This document shows, one piece after another, positions 55,601 to 63,108 of a stretch of 64,000 nt of DNA (position 1 is the stretch's first letter; each line of letters starts with the position of its first letter). The notes beneath the pieces are model-generated. The model was given only the letters and a program-made list of their open reading frames with translations, ran no database searches and was not told the DNA's origin. The translations under genes and the position numbers were made by a program. Source of the stretch: Procambarus clarkii. Its lineage: Eukaryota > Arthropoda > Malacostraca > Decapoda > Cambaridae. Location: positions 22,127,427 through 22,191,426 of the forward strand of contig NC_091156.1 in NCBI RefSeq assembly GCF_040958095.1, in the 5' to 3' direction.

Positions 55601-57240
55601 TCCTTTTCCAACAGTTTCCTCTCCTGTTAATTATGGGGTACCTCAGAGACAACTGTCTGTTTCAGTTGTCCTCTTCTCTGCCTTAATTCCTGTCGTTTCT
55701 TGAGTTTCTCCGATCTTCACCGTTCCATCCTGTCTCTGTCTCCTCCCTGTTGGTCTCGGTTCGTGCTGTTCCAGCGCTTGGGTCTGTTGTTGTTCTCCCT
55801 GGTACCGATTGTTGCCTCTGCCCCTGTTTCTGTTTCTGAAAAAATTATTATTATGGCCCCTATTATTATTATTACCTCCCTGTCTGTTGTCTCTGTTATT
55901 GTTGTTGTTCCAGGACTGGTAGTCTCTGCTGTTATTGCCTCTGTTGTCCCCTGGGGTGATCCTGTTGTTCTGGCCTCTGTGGTCGCCGGTCCCGTTCCTG
56001 TTACTTTGGCCTCGGTTGTCTCTGGATCTGTCTCTGTTGTTCCTCGTCTGGTTTCCACCCAGTTTGTCTCGTGATGAATCTCTCCATCCGACTCGTGATC
56101 TATGTTATTCCTACCTTGCCTGTTGTTGTTGTTCGCCGAGGTGTCCCGTTGGAAGTTCAGTCTCTGCGGGCTCTTCCTCCTGTTCGAGTCTGTTCTGGGT
56201 GGGAAGGGGGGTTGTTGTGGGGCAGGCTTGCCTAGAATAGGGGACAGAGGGGCATCATCGTCATCGTTCATCAGGAGCACTGAACGTAAGGGTTTTGGGG
56301 CCACTTGTTTTTGTTGTTGCTGTGGCTGCACTTGTTCTATGGCTCCTAGTCCTAGGGCTTGTCCACTGCTGTAGTCAGGCTCTGCAGCGTACCTTCCTGA
56401 GAGTTTGAGAAAAAACTTTCATACCTGTGTGACGTCTGTCCCGAGCGCATCATAAGACTTCCGTCGTATGGTCTTTCGAGGCTCCCTGGTTTCGGAGTTG
56501 TCTTTCGTCTGAAACCTTCCCATAAGGTCGTACCTATTCTTACCTGATCTCAACCTCGTATTAGGAGGCGGGCTACGATGAGCTCTATTTTGGTCATTTC
56601 TCTCGTATGTGAGGCTTTGAGAAGGAGCGTAGACGCTCTGGCCTGTTCCAAGTTAACTCTGTTTAGACAGCTGGCTAGACCTGGTAGGCTTGGGAGACCT
56701 GCTGAGAAAAATGGGAAACAAACCTGTAGGGTAAGGTATTCATGGACTGTGTTTACCCTCACTGCCCGTTGGACAAACGTCAACCTGTTTTTTAAATATT
56801 CTGAAGTTGTAAAAATTGGTTTTACCAGGGCTATAATTTCTAAGTCCTCCTTTTGGAAAAAAAACTGTTAACCTCGTAGAGGTGAGATCTTTCCATCATC
56901 TTGTGCACTTGGACTGCAATATCACTCTCCTGGAGGAGGTCCTCCGGATTTGGGGTGAACGGGAGGTGTTCAAGTGCCGTCGACCCTGGTCCCGTCCATA
57001 CTCTCCTGTCTCTCTAGACTCCTTGGAGGGAGCCTTCAGGAAGTTGAGGTCTCTGTTTGTATTTGTTTAAGATCTCAAGTATTCCATACTCCCACTCCTC
57101 TTCTGAGGTGTTAGGGAGAGAATCCTTGAGAGCTTCCGTAATTGTTTCCGGGAGGGACTCGGAAACAGTTAACTCGGCCTCCACTGGTCTCCTTGCTTTC
57201 AATGTCGAGGGTTTGGTGAGAGCTCTCGTGTTCTCTTCGT
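55600..57240 (-). pseudogene. PLE-A: long low-complexity N-terminal region
   Basis: Upstream of the RT, several open pieces on the minus strand look like one decayed ORF. They are LPETITEALKDSLPNTSEEE (57202-57014), a piece with FTPNPEDLLQESDIAVQVHK (near 56950-56860), then after a shift at an 8-T run TSEYLKNRLTFVQRAVRVNT (56783-56700). Next comes a charged linker with GKNRYDLMGRFQTKDNSE, a TGA at 56419-56421, QPQQQQKQ and DDDDAPLSP. The last part, 56100-55700, is rich in Asn, Arg and Gly in one frame (RGNNSRDYQSWNNNNNRDNR) and Thr-rich in the neighbouring one. I infer an RNA-binding-like disordered domain. No named domain recognised. Confidence 0.5.
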
Positions 57241-57562
57241 TCGTACTGCGTCAATCTCCATTCTGGCTCTACAATTCAACGAAACTTCCAACACTTTTAA
57301 CACTCAAGAATGGGGGAAAGAAACAAAGTTACAGGTTTTTTTCTTCCCTTTTTGGCTCCTGTGTGTGAGAATTTTTTTTTTGGAAAAAAGCACAAAAAAT
57401 ATTTCTCTCAGTAATGGAGTCAAACTCTCCCTTGCCTCTTGGGGGCAGAAAAAGAGAGTCCTCCTACCAGAAAACTGAGCGAAAAAGCCTTTTGTGTCCC
57501 GGTATTTCACCTTTCAATATCCCCCCTGGTGAGAGGAGAGAGAGTATCGTTAGGAGAAAATG
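57241..57562. other. Probable 5' untranslated region of PLE-A
   Basis: Lies between the ribozyme-like fold and the first coding piece of PLE-A. It contains homopolymer A/T runs near 57365-57400. No confident ORF. Confidence 0.35.
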
Positions 57563-57627
57563 CTACAACGGATACAGCCGACTGCTTCGTAGGACCTTAG
57601 TCCTTTACTCTTCAGCCCGTGAAGTAG
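57563..57627 (-). ncRNA. Hammerhead ribozyme-like fold at the PLE-A 5' side
   Basis: Read 5' to 3' on the minus strand: stem I strand CUAC-UUC-ACGGG, core CUGAAGA (57609-57615, fits CUGANGA), stem II GUA-AA-GGAC with loop UAAG and GUCC-UAC, core GAA (57586-57588), stem III GCAG-UCGG-CUGU, then A (57573) as the cleavage-site base, then UCCGU-U-GUAG closing stem I (5+4 bp). C3, G5, A6, G8, A9, G12, A13 and A14 are all present. The only core deviation is G for A at 15.1, forming a G-U pair. The tiny stem III is typical of PLE-encoded hammerheads, which sit in the terminal pLTR. Cleavage would fall between 57573 and 57572. Activity is not shown. Confidence 0.75.
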
Positions 57628-58059
57628 AAGTGTGTAATGTGTCTGAGCCATGGGTCGACCTTTAATTTATAATCCAGATACAGGTGAGGATTGAGGTACA
57701 TAGGTATTATTTTCGGAATGTAAAAATCACCTAATACAGAATAGCTAAATATAAAGATAGCATCATGAAAACGCAGGGTTTGATGAGTTTTACCTTGAAG
57801 ATGCATCGTCTGTGAGTTAATAGTTTGTCTATCTCCCATACATTGAGGTCTCCTTGGTTATATAAATAAGAAAATAAGACCATAAGAATTATCGCAACTG
57901 CAGAAGGCCTATTGGTCCATACGAGGCAGCATCTATACATATCCACCCTATTAGCCGAATATGATAATAACCGTTATGATGGCTATTTTGTCACATTCCT
58001 GTGCTTTGTTGCTTGATGAGTATATTCATGGAGTTGTATCGTCTTTCAGATATTATTTG
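57628..58059. other. Unique AT-rich spacer with a possible dispersed repeat
   Basis: Separates the 5' side of PLE-A from PLE-B. The stretch 57868-57950 (CTGCAGAAGGCCTATTGG, ACGAGGCAGC) resembles a dispersed element I believe is common in crustacean DNA, recalled only from general familiarity. Otherwise nothing recognised. Confidence 0.35.
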
Positions 58060-59057
58060 GTTATGGATCACAAACCAAGACGCTGTTCTGAAGAACGCCC
58101 AGACAAGGAGCAGGAAACTAGTCCTCAAGCTTTTTGAAAATAAAGCCCAAGGCGGGAAAGTTGGGCTCATGCAAACAAAGGCAAGGGACTTTTACGTAGC
58201 CTCTGACTGCCATCCCACACCTTTATCTTCTACCAAAGATTCACAAACCACCGAACAAGATCACAGGAACGTGGCAGTGGAGACCAGTGCTGAGCGGCTG
58301 CCGGGCACTTACAAGACCGGTGGACTGGATATGTACAGCACTCCTTAACCCCCTTCTACGACTCCTACCGGAACGCCTAAAAGATAGAACAGACTTTCTG
58401 AACAAGATAGCCGGCATCAGAAATCCAGTTCCAAGCGGAGCCTGCCTTTTCTCATTGGACGTGGTATTGCTCTACCCGAGCATACCACAGAGAGAGGCAA
58501 CCAAAGTGGTAGCAATCTTTTTTGATGAAAACAAACACAAAATTACACAACAACTACGAGAAGCGGAAGTATGGAGGCCGCCTCACAGACAGTTATTGGA
58601 GGAAGCAATACTCCATTTAATGAGGGATACTCTCCTTCAATTCGATGGTAAGGCATATAGACAGACGAAGAGCACTGCCATAGGAGCGTCCAGTAGCGTA
58701 GCTATTGCCGACATCTTTATGCATGTAGTTTTTGAAAGGGAGAGATCCCACAGAGAAGACGCCCCAGTGTACTACAGATATATAGACGATATCTTTGGAG
58801 TCATGGCAGGAGGACTCCCACGTCTAGAGGGTTTCTTTGCCAGGGCGAACACAGTCCACGGAAATATCAAATTTACCCTAGAACACGATGACACCACAAT
58901 AAGTTTCCTGGACACCACGGTGTACGTGGACGAAACAACCCGACACCTGAACACGAAGGCGTATTACAAACCTACGAACCTTCACACATACTTGAAGTTC
59001 GACTCATGCCATCCGTTAGCCCTAAAGAAATCATTACCCTTCTCCCTAGGATTACGC
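58060..59057 (+). pseudogene. PLE-B: Penelope-like RT, truncated at both ends
   Basis: Same family as PLE-A, on the opposite strand. It begins near NQDAVLKNAQTRSRKLVLKL, equivalent to the start of the RT core in PLE-A, and lacks the N-terminal region. A frameshift near 58205 moves the reading to 58209 onward: LPKIHK, WRPVLSGCRALTRPVDWI, motif A FSLDVVLLYPSIP, motif B STAIGASSSVAIADIF, catalytic YYRYIDDIFGVM (YIDD 58779-58790) and ISFLDTTVYVD. The RT core from 58209 is open and keeps its catalytic residues. It stops inside FSLGLRL at about 59057, where Gypsy gag sequence starts. The thumb and any nuclease are missing. Confidence 0.85.
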
Positions 59058-59059
59058 CT

Positions 59060-59850
59060 TAACCAGTGTTGCCAGAGAGGCGTACACCCAATTGACACTA
59101 GAAGAATGCCAGGATTATGCCACCGTAAGGAGCAGCATACTGCGCTCATTTCAGTTAACCCCAGAAGCTTATAGAAAGAGCTTTAGAGAGATGATGAAGG
59201 TTGGAGCATGTAAGTTTGCTGAGACAGCAAGGGATCTGGAGAGACGATTCCAGAAATGGATTGAGGCTGCCAGTGTTAGATCTTATACTGACCTAAAGTA
59301 ATGGTCATGGAAAATTTCTTGGAGATGATGCATCCAGAGACAAAGTTCCTAGATTCAGGAGGCAGGGGTGTAGGATGTGAAAGATGTCGCAGATAGGGCG
59401 GATATGATTACCGAGGCATAAAAGAGCTTAAGGGAGAACAAAGTGAGAAGCAAGGCGAGATGCAGTAATGGCAGACCCAGTGGAGTCTGGGGAGTAAGAA
59501 ATTATGATAGACCCAGAGGAACCTGGGGTGAGAAAAATTTTGATAGCGTCCCGGAACTCAGAAGAGTAAGTCGCACACTTTATCTGAAAGTGAGGATGAA
59601 GGAGCTAAAAAGGAAACTAATCGTGATCCAGGAAATAATCAAGAGTCCAGTAAAACCCCACAGAGTGCACGCAGCAAATACGAGTGGGCATCGTCAGAGC
59701 CACTCGAGAACATTTAGAGGAGACTTCTCCCAGATAAGATGTTATAATTGCAACCGATTGGGTCACGTGATGAGAGATTGTAGGCAGGGCAAGAGAGTTG
59801 TGACCCTGGCCATGTACGACCCCCGAAGTAAATGTACTAATGTGTTCTAA
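59060..59850 (+). pseudogene. Gypsy-type LTR element: Gag (capsid and zinc knuckle)
   Basis: Gag builds the particle and binds element RNA. The frame enters mid-capsid (AREAYTQLTLEECQDY, SILRSFQLTPEAYRKSFR, FAETARDLERRFQKW), the usual Gypsy capsid pattern. It stops at a TAA near 59299. A second frame reads MENFLEMMHPETKF and a third VADRADMITEA, each with a stop, before the open frame 59443-59850. That last piece ends with the nucleocapsid zinc knuckle CYNCNRLGHVMRDC, a CX2CX4HX4C motif whose first Cys codon is at 59740. The 5' part of gag, leader and 5' LTR are absent: the sequence is fused directly to PLE-B. Confidence 0.85.
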
Positions 59851-59886
59851 GACAAACCACAGAAGGTGAAGTTAGTGAACGAGTGA

Positions 59887-60420
59887 TATAGACCGTTCAT
59901 GAGTAAAGGTTGGATCAGTATAGGCCAACCTGAAGTAGAAGTTGGTATCTTAAGAGATACCGGAGCGAATCAGAGCTTGATCACGAGAAGCCTCATTGGG
60001 AGGTTTAACTGGCAGGAGGAAGATGAAAGTACATGGGTTATTGTCTGAAAGTGACATTCCTGTATGTGCTGTCCAGCTAAGGTCGGAATATGTGTCGGCA
60101 GAGGTAATGTTGGGAGTATGCCCCGACATACCTGTTCCAGGAGTCCAGGTGATCCTGGGAATGACTTGTGCTGGACAAAGGTGTTGCTAAGAGTTATAGC
60201 AGAGACTGTGCCACAAGAGTGCCCAGAAGGCCACGACACAGGTGGGACACCTGAGTGTGTGAACCTGACTGACATCCTAGAGGATGAGTCAAGAGACCGC
60301 CAAGCCATTGAGTACCCTGTCTCGGTAGTGACGAAGGCGGAGGTGGCCGACGAGGAAGACACTGGAGAAGATGAGACAGTGTCGATTCAACCGGTAAGAG
60401 AAATCGACGTAGATATAGCG
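59887..60420 (+). pseudogene. Gypsy-type LTR element: aspartic protease
   Basis: Retropepsin that would process Gag. The frame from 59887 has GQPEVEVGILRDTGANQSLI, with the catalytic DTGA at 59956-59967 and the flap-side sequence after it, and stops at TGA 60046-60048. A neighbouring frame continues with IPVCAVQLRSEYVSAEVMLG and PGVQVIL. A third reads GNDLCWTKVL, which corresponds to the GNDLAG.KV end of this protease type. It then carries an acidic linker to a TGA at 60421-60423. The order gag-protease is normal. At least two frameshifts make it inactive. Confidence 0.8.
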
Positions 60421-60423
60421 TGA

Positions 60424-61188
60424 CTGTTTGATGAAGGTCCAGCTCAGGAAAATGGAGCCTCGGTGAGGTCAAAAGTGGAGATGACCCAGCCAAAGAAGAA
60501 TAATGTGAAGAGAGTGGACCTGAGTAGAGCCCGATCAGCTGGAATTAAGAGTCGGAAGGTGAATGCAACTGTGCTGGGCAGAAGTGAAGAAGGATGTGGA
60601 CAGACGGAGGACAAAAGTAGAGTGTCAAGTTGTCCACGAGCACAGAAGCATAGGAATAATGGAGTTAAGTTGTTTGAGGTGTCAGGAGTTGACATGTTTC
60701 ACGGAAAACGTGGAGAAGAAATAGTGAAGAAAAGTGATAGCCGAGAAGAGAAAGTGAGAAGAGACAGTATGTGTGGAGAGATGCTTACGAGCACTCTAGG
60801 AGAGGTAAAGCGACAAGTACGGTCGAGGGCTGTTGAGAGTAATGCAGTACTCGAGGAAATCTTGAAGGAACAAAGAAGAGTTGAAGGAGAAGAATTGGAG
60901 TTGTGTAGAGGTGAGAGGTATGAGAGGAAGAGGATGATGATGCAAGCATGGAGGAATGGAAGAAAGCCGAGGATTCGATTAAAGTCGAAGAGGATGAAGT
61001 CTCGGATTAGTGATGAGACAAAAGGAGGGATCGTCGGTGAAGACGAGAGGGTGAAGCATAGTGACGAGAGACAGAAGTGTAATGGCAGTAGATGGAAGTG
61101 TGAAGACGACAGAGTGAAGTACGTTGATGTGAGACTGAAGAGTGATGGTGGCAGACTGAATCGTGAGGACGATGCACGAGGACGATAG
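60424..61188 (+). CDS. Charged ORF in the Gypsy-type element, unrecognised
   Basis: About 255 codons in the same frame as the end of the protease region, separated from it only by the single TGA at 60421-60423. The ORF is rich in Lys, Arg, Glu and Asp (EEILKEQRRVEGEELEL, RKPRIRLKSKRMKSR) with no hydrophobic segment, no signal peptide and no RT, RNase H or integrase motif. It ends with a diverged 21-residue tandem repeat (61039-61164). It occupies the place where pol is expected. It could be a genuine accessory ORF of a non-autonomous element or a chance long frame in purine-rich DNA. The opposite strand is also open for 178 codons (61235-60699), which argues for caution. Confidence 0.4.
   Translation: MFDEGPAQENGASVRSKVEMTQPKKNNVKRVDLSRARSAGIKSRKVNATVLGRSEEGCGQTEDKSRVSSCPRAQKHRNNGVKLFEVSGVDMFHGKRGEEIVKKSDSREEKVRRDSMCGEMLTSTLGEVKRQVRSRAVESNAVLEEILKEQRRVEGEELELCRGERYERKRMMMQAWRNGRKPRIRLKSKRMKSRISDETKGGIVGEDERVKHSDERQKCNGSRWKCEDDRVKYVDVRLKSDGGRLNREDDARGR
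61039..61164 (+). repeat. 63-bp tandem duplication inside the charged ORF
   Basis: Two diverged 63-bp copies, 61039-61101 and 61102-61164. They encode EDERVKHSDERQKCNGSRWK and EDDRVKYVDVRLKSDGGRLN-like units, and a partial third copy (EDDA) follows. The length keeps the frame. Confidence 0.7.
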
Positions 61189-61503
61189 AAGAGATACAGA
61201 CAGTAGATGTCTGACTCTGGACGTGAAAAGTGCAAGAAGAAGAGGAAACGGAGGGTGGAAACAGTAAGTAAAGTGGATTGATGGAGTGCAGGTGTCCAAG
61301 GGGGACAGCCAAGCCAAGGTGAAAAGTCGAATCGTTTAAGAGAAGACCATGTTTCTAGCTAGTTGTGAGCTAGATGTTGTAAGGTGCAACAGATAATTGT
61401 AGACTCCTGGAGGGAGTACGTAAACAGATCAACCCGGCCGAACAAATCGGTTGGAGGACGAGACAGCGTAGTGGCTGAAGCGTTATTCCGAGCCCAGCCA
61501 CTT
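61189..61503. other. Non-coding 3' region of the Gypsy-type element
   Basis: Purine-rich sequence between the charged ORF and the polypurine tract. No pol or env motif is readable in the plus frames. Confidence 0.4.
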
Positions 61504-61582
61504 GAATAACTCTCAAAAATAAAGGGAGGGGAGTGTTATGATCCCAGGTAGCTGAAAACAGAGTCAACCTTGAGAGTTATTC
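61504..61582. repeat. 13-bp inverted repeat around the polypurine tract
   Basis: GAATAACTCTCAA at 61504-61516 and its perfect reverse complement at 61570-61582 flank the polypurine tract and the LTR start. Confidence 0.8.
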
Positions 61583-61586
61583 TGCA
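61521..61586 (+). mobile_element. Polypurine tract and start of a truncated 3' LTR
   Basis: AAAGGGAGGGGAG (61521-61533) is a typical plus-strand primer tract. It is followed at once by TGTTATGATCCCAGG from 61534, a standard TG-starting LTR edge. Only about 53 bp of LTR remain before the 19-bp array begins, so the LTR's other end and any target duplication are lost. Confidence 0.6.
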
Positions 61587-62440
61587 AGGTGGTGAAGGGC
61601 AGGGAAGGTGGTGAAGGGTAGGGAAGGTGGTGAAGGGTAGGGAAGGTGGTGAAGGGTAGGGAAGGTGATAAGGGATAAAAAGGAGGTGAAGGGTAGGGAA
61701 GGTGGTGAAGGGTAGGGAAGGTGGTGAAGGGTAGGGAAGGTGGTGAAGGGTAGGGAAGGTGGTGAAGGGTAGGGGTGATGAAGGGTAGAGAGGGTGGTGA
61801 AGGGTAGGGAAGGTGGTGAAGGGTAGGAAAAATGGTGAAGGGTAGGAAAGATGGTGAAGGGTAGGAAAGATGGTGAAGGGTAGGAAAGATGGTGAAGGGT
61901 AGGAAAGATGGTGAAGGGTAGGAAAGGTGATAAGGGATAAAAAGGAGGTGAAGGGTAGGGAAGGTGGTGAAGGGTAGAGACAGCAATGATGGGTAGGGAA
62001 AGGTGGTGAAGGGTAGGGAAGCTGGTGAAGTGTAGGGAAGGTGAAGTGTAGAGGTGGTGGTGAAGGGTAGGGAAGGTGGTGAAGGGTAGGGAAGGTGGTG
62101 AAGGGTAGGGAAGGTGGTCGAGGGTAGGGAAGGTGATGAAGGGTAGGGAAGGTGGTGAAGGGTAGGGAAGGTGGTCGAGGGTAGGGAAGGTGGTCGAGGG
62201 TAGGGAAGGTGGTCGAGGGTAGGGAAGGTGGTCGAGGGTAGGGAAGGTGGTCGAGGGTAGGGAAGGTGGTGAAGGGTAGGGAAGGTGGTGAAGGGTAGGG
62301 AAGGTGGTGAAGGGTAGGGAAGGTGGTGAAGGGTAGGGAAGGTGGTGAAGGGTAGGGAAGGTGGTGAAGGGTAGGGAAGGTGGTGAAGGGTAGGGAAGGT
62401 GGTGAAGGGTAGGGAAGGTGGTGAAGAGTAGGAAAGATTG
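61587..62440. repeat. 19-bp minisatellite array, inverted copy
   Basis: About 45 copies of the reverse complement of the unit at 641-6034 (GGTGGTGAAGGGTAGGGAA), including the GTCGAGGG variant that also occurs in the left array. Internal structure: a block with GATAAGGGATAAAAAGGAGG occurs twice about 262 bp apart (61667 and 61929), and a run of GGAAAGATGG variants lies at 61830-61920. Open frames on the minus strand here are by-products of the 19-bp period. Confidence 0.95.
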
Positions 62441-62457
62441 TGATGGTGGTGAAATGT

Positions 62458-62640
62458 GCCTTAAACCGCCAGGGTTTAAGGCACCGTGTACACCAGTTGC
62501 AATGTACTCCTGGCGGTCCGGGTTCGAGTCTCTTCTGGGGTGTGGAGTTTTCATTCGCATATATATGCTTGGGGACCATTCAAGCGTTTTCACATTTGTG
62601 TTGCTCACGTGGCCCCATAAAAATGAGGATTTTATGAAAA
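62458..62640 (+). repeat. tRNA-derived SINE-like fragment
   Basis: GGTTCGAGTCT at 62521-62531 matches a polymerase III B box (GGTTCRANNC) and is followed by a tRNA-like 3' arm and then CATATATATGCTTGGGGACC. A 10-bp hairpin (GCCTTAAACC, 62458-62467, with 62473-62482) precedes it. I see no convincing A box at the proper distance, so it is a partial or diverged copy, not a tRNA gene. Confidence 0.5.
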
Positions 62641-62676
62641 GGTATACCCAAGATTACCATCAAAGTGTTGCGTGTT

Positions 62677-62708
62677 GGCACTACACAAAGATTACCATGT
62701 GTAGTGCC
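62677..62708. repeat. Hairpin at the 3' end of PLE-C
   Basis: GGCACTACAC (62677-62686) and GTGTAGTGCC (62699-62708) form a perfect 10-bp stem with a 12-nt loop. The loop's AGATTACCAT also occurs at 62651-62660 as a direct repeat. It overlaps the stop of the PLE-C nuclease. Confidence 0.75.
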
Positions 62709-63108
62709 TCGCAGATGTCGCGCCGCCTGCTATCGCTGTACCTATCGATGATTTCTGTGTTGTCTGTTAAGACTTCTCTGGTGATGGTCTGGTTGTGAGA
62801 AGAGATTATATGTTCCTTAATGGAGCCCTGTTGCTTATGCGTTGTTAATCGCCTGGAAAGAGACGTTGTTGTCTTGCCTATATACGGAGTTCTTTGAGGC
62901 TTACAGTCCCCAAGTGGGCATTTGAAGGCATAGACGACGTTGGTCTCTTTCAAGGCATTCTGCTTTGAGTCTGGAGAGTTTTTCATGAGTAGGATGGCCA
63001 TTTTTTATGTTTTATAGTAAATCGTCAATAGTATTTTCTGTTTTTTGTCTGTAGGGATAACGTTCCTATCAACAATATCTTTCAGGACCCTTTCCTCTGT
63101 TTTATGAG
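62681..63108 (-). pseudogene. PLE-C: GIY-YIG endonuclease domain
   Basis: C-terminal nuclease of canonical Penelope elements, which nicks target DNA. The frame from 63001 reads MKNSPDSKQNALKETN, VVYAFKCPLGDCKPQRTPYI then GKTTTSLSRRLTTHKQQGSI. This gives the VVY...CP..DC cysteine pair, the YIG motif with downstream SLSRRL..H, and a final REVLTDNTEIIDRYSDSRRR helix. The linker upstream (ERVLKDIVDRNVIPTDKKQK) is in the same frame but broken by a TAA near 63006. A frameshift near 63110 separates it from the RT. The protein is not expressible as it stands. Confidence 0.85.

Noticed and set aside
56397..56543. Possible 147-bp intron in PLE-A (CAG/GTAAGA donor, TTTTTTCTCAAACTCTCAG acceptor)
   Set aside because: One frame stays open and coding-like through most of the interval (GKNRYDLMGRFQTKDNSE), so splicing is not needed. 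A single TGA explains the break.
57414..57665. 83-codon plus-strand ORF
   Set aside because: It overlaps the minus-strand ribozyme-like fold and the PLE-A leader, and has no recognisable motif.
60699..61235. 178-codon frame on the minus strand opposite the charged ORF
   Set aside because: Its composition (Ser, Leu, Phe, Pro, Cys) mirrors the purine-rich plus strand, with no recognisable motif.
62521..62531. tRNA gene
   Set aside because: Only the B box is visible. There is no cloverleaf and no A box at the proper distance.
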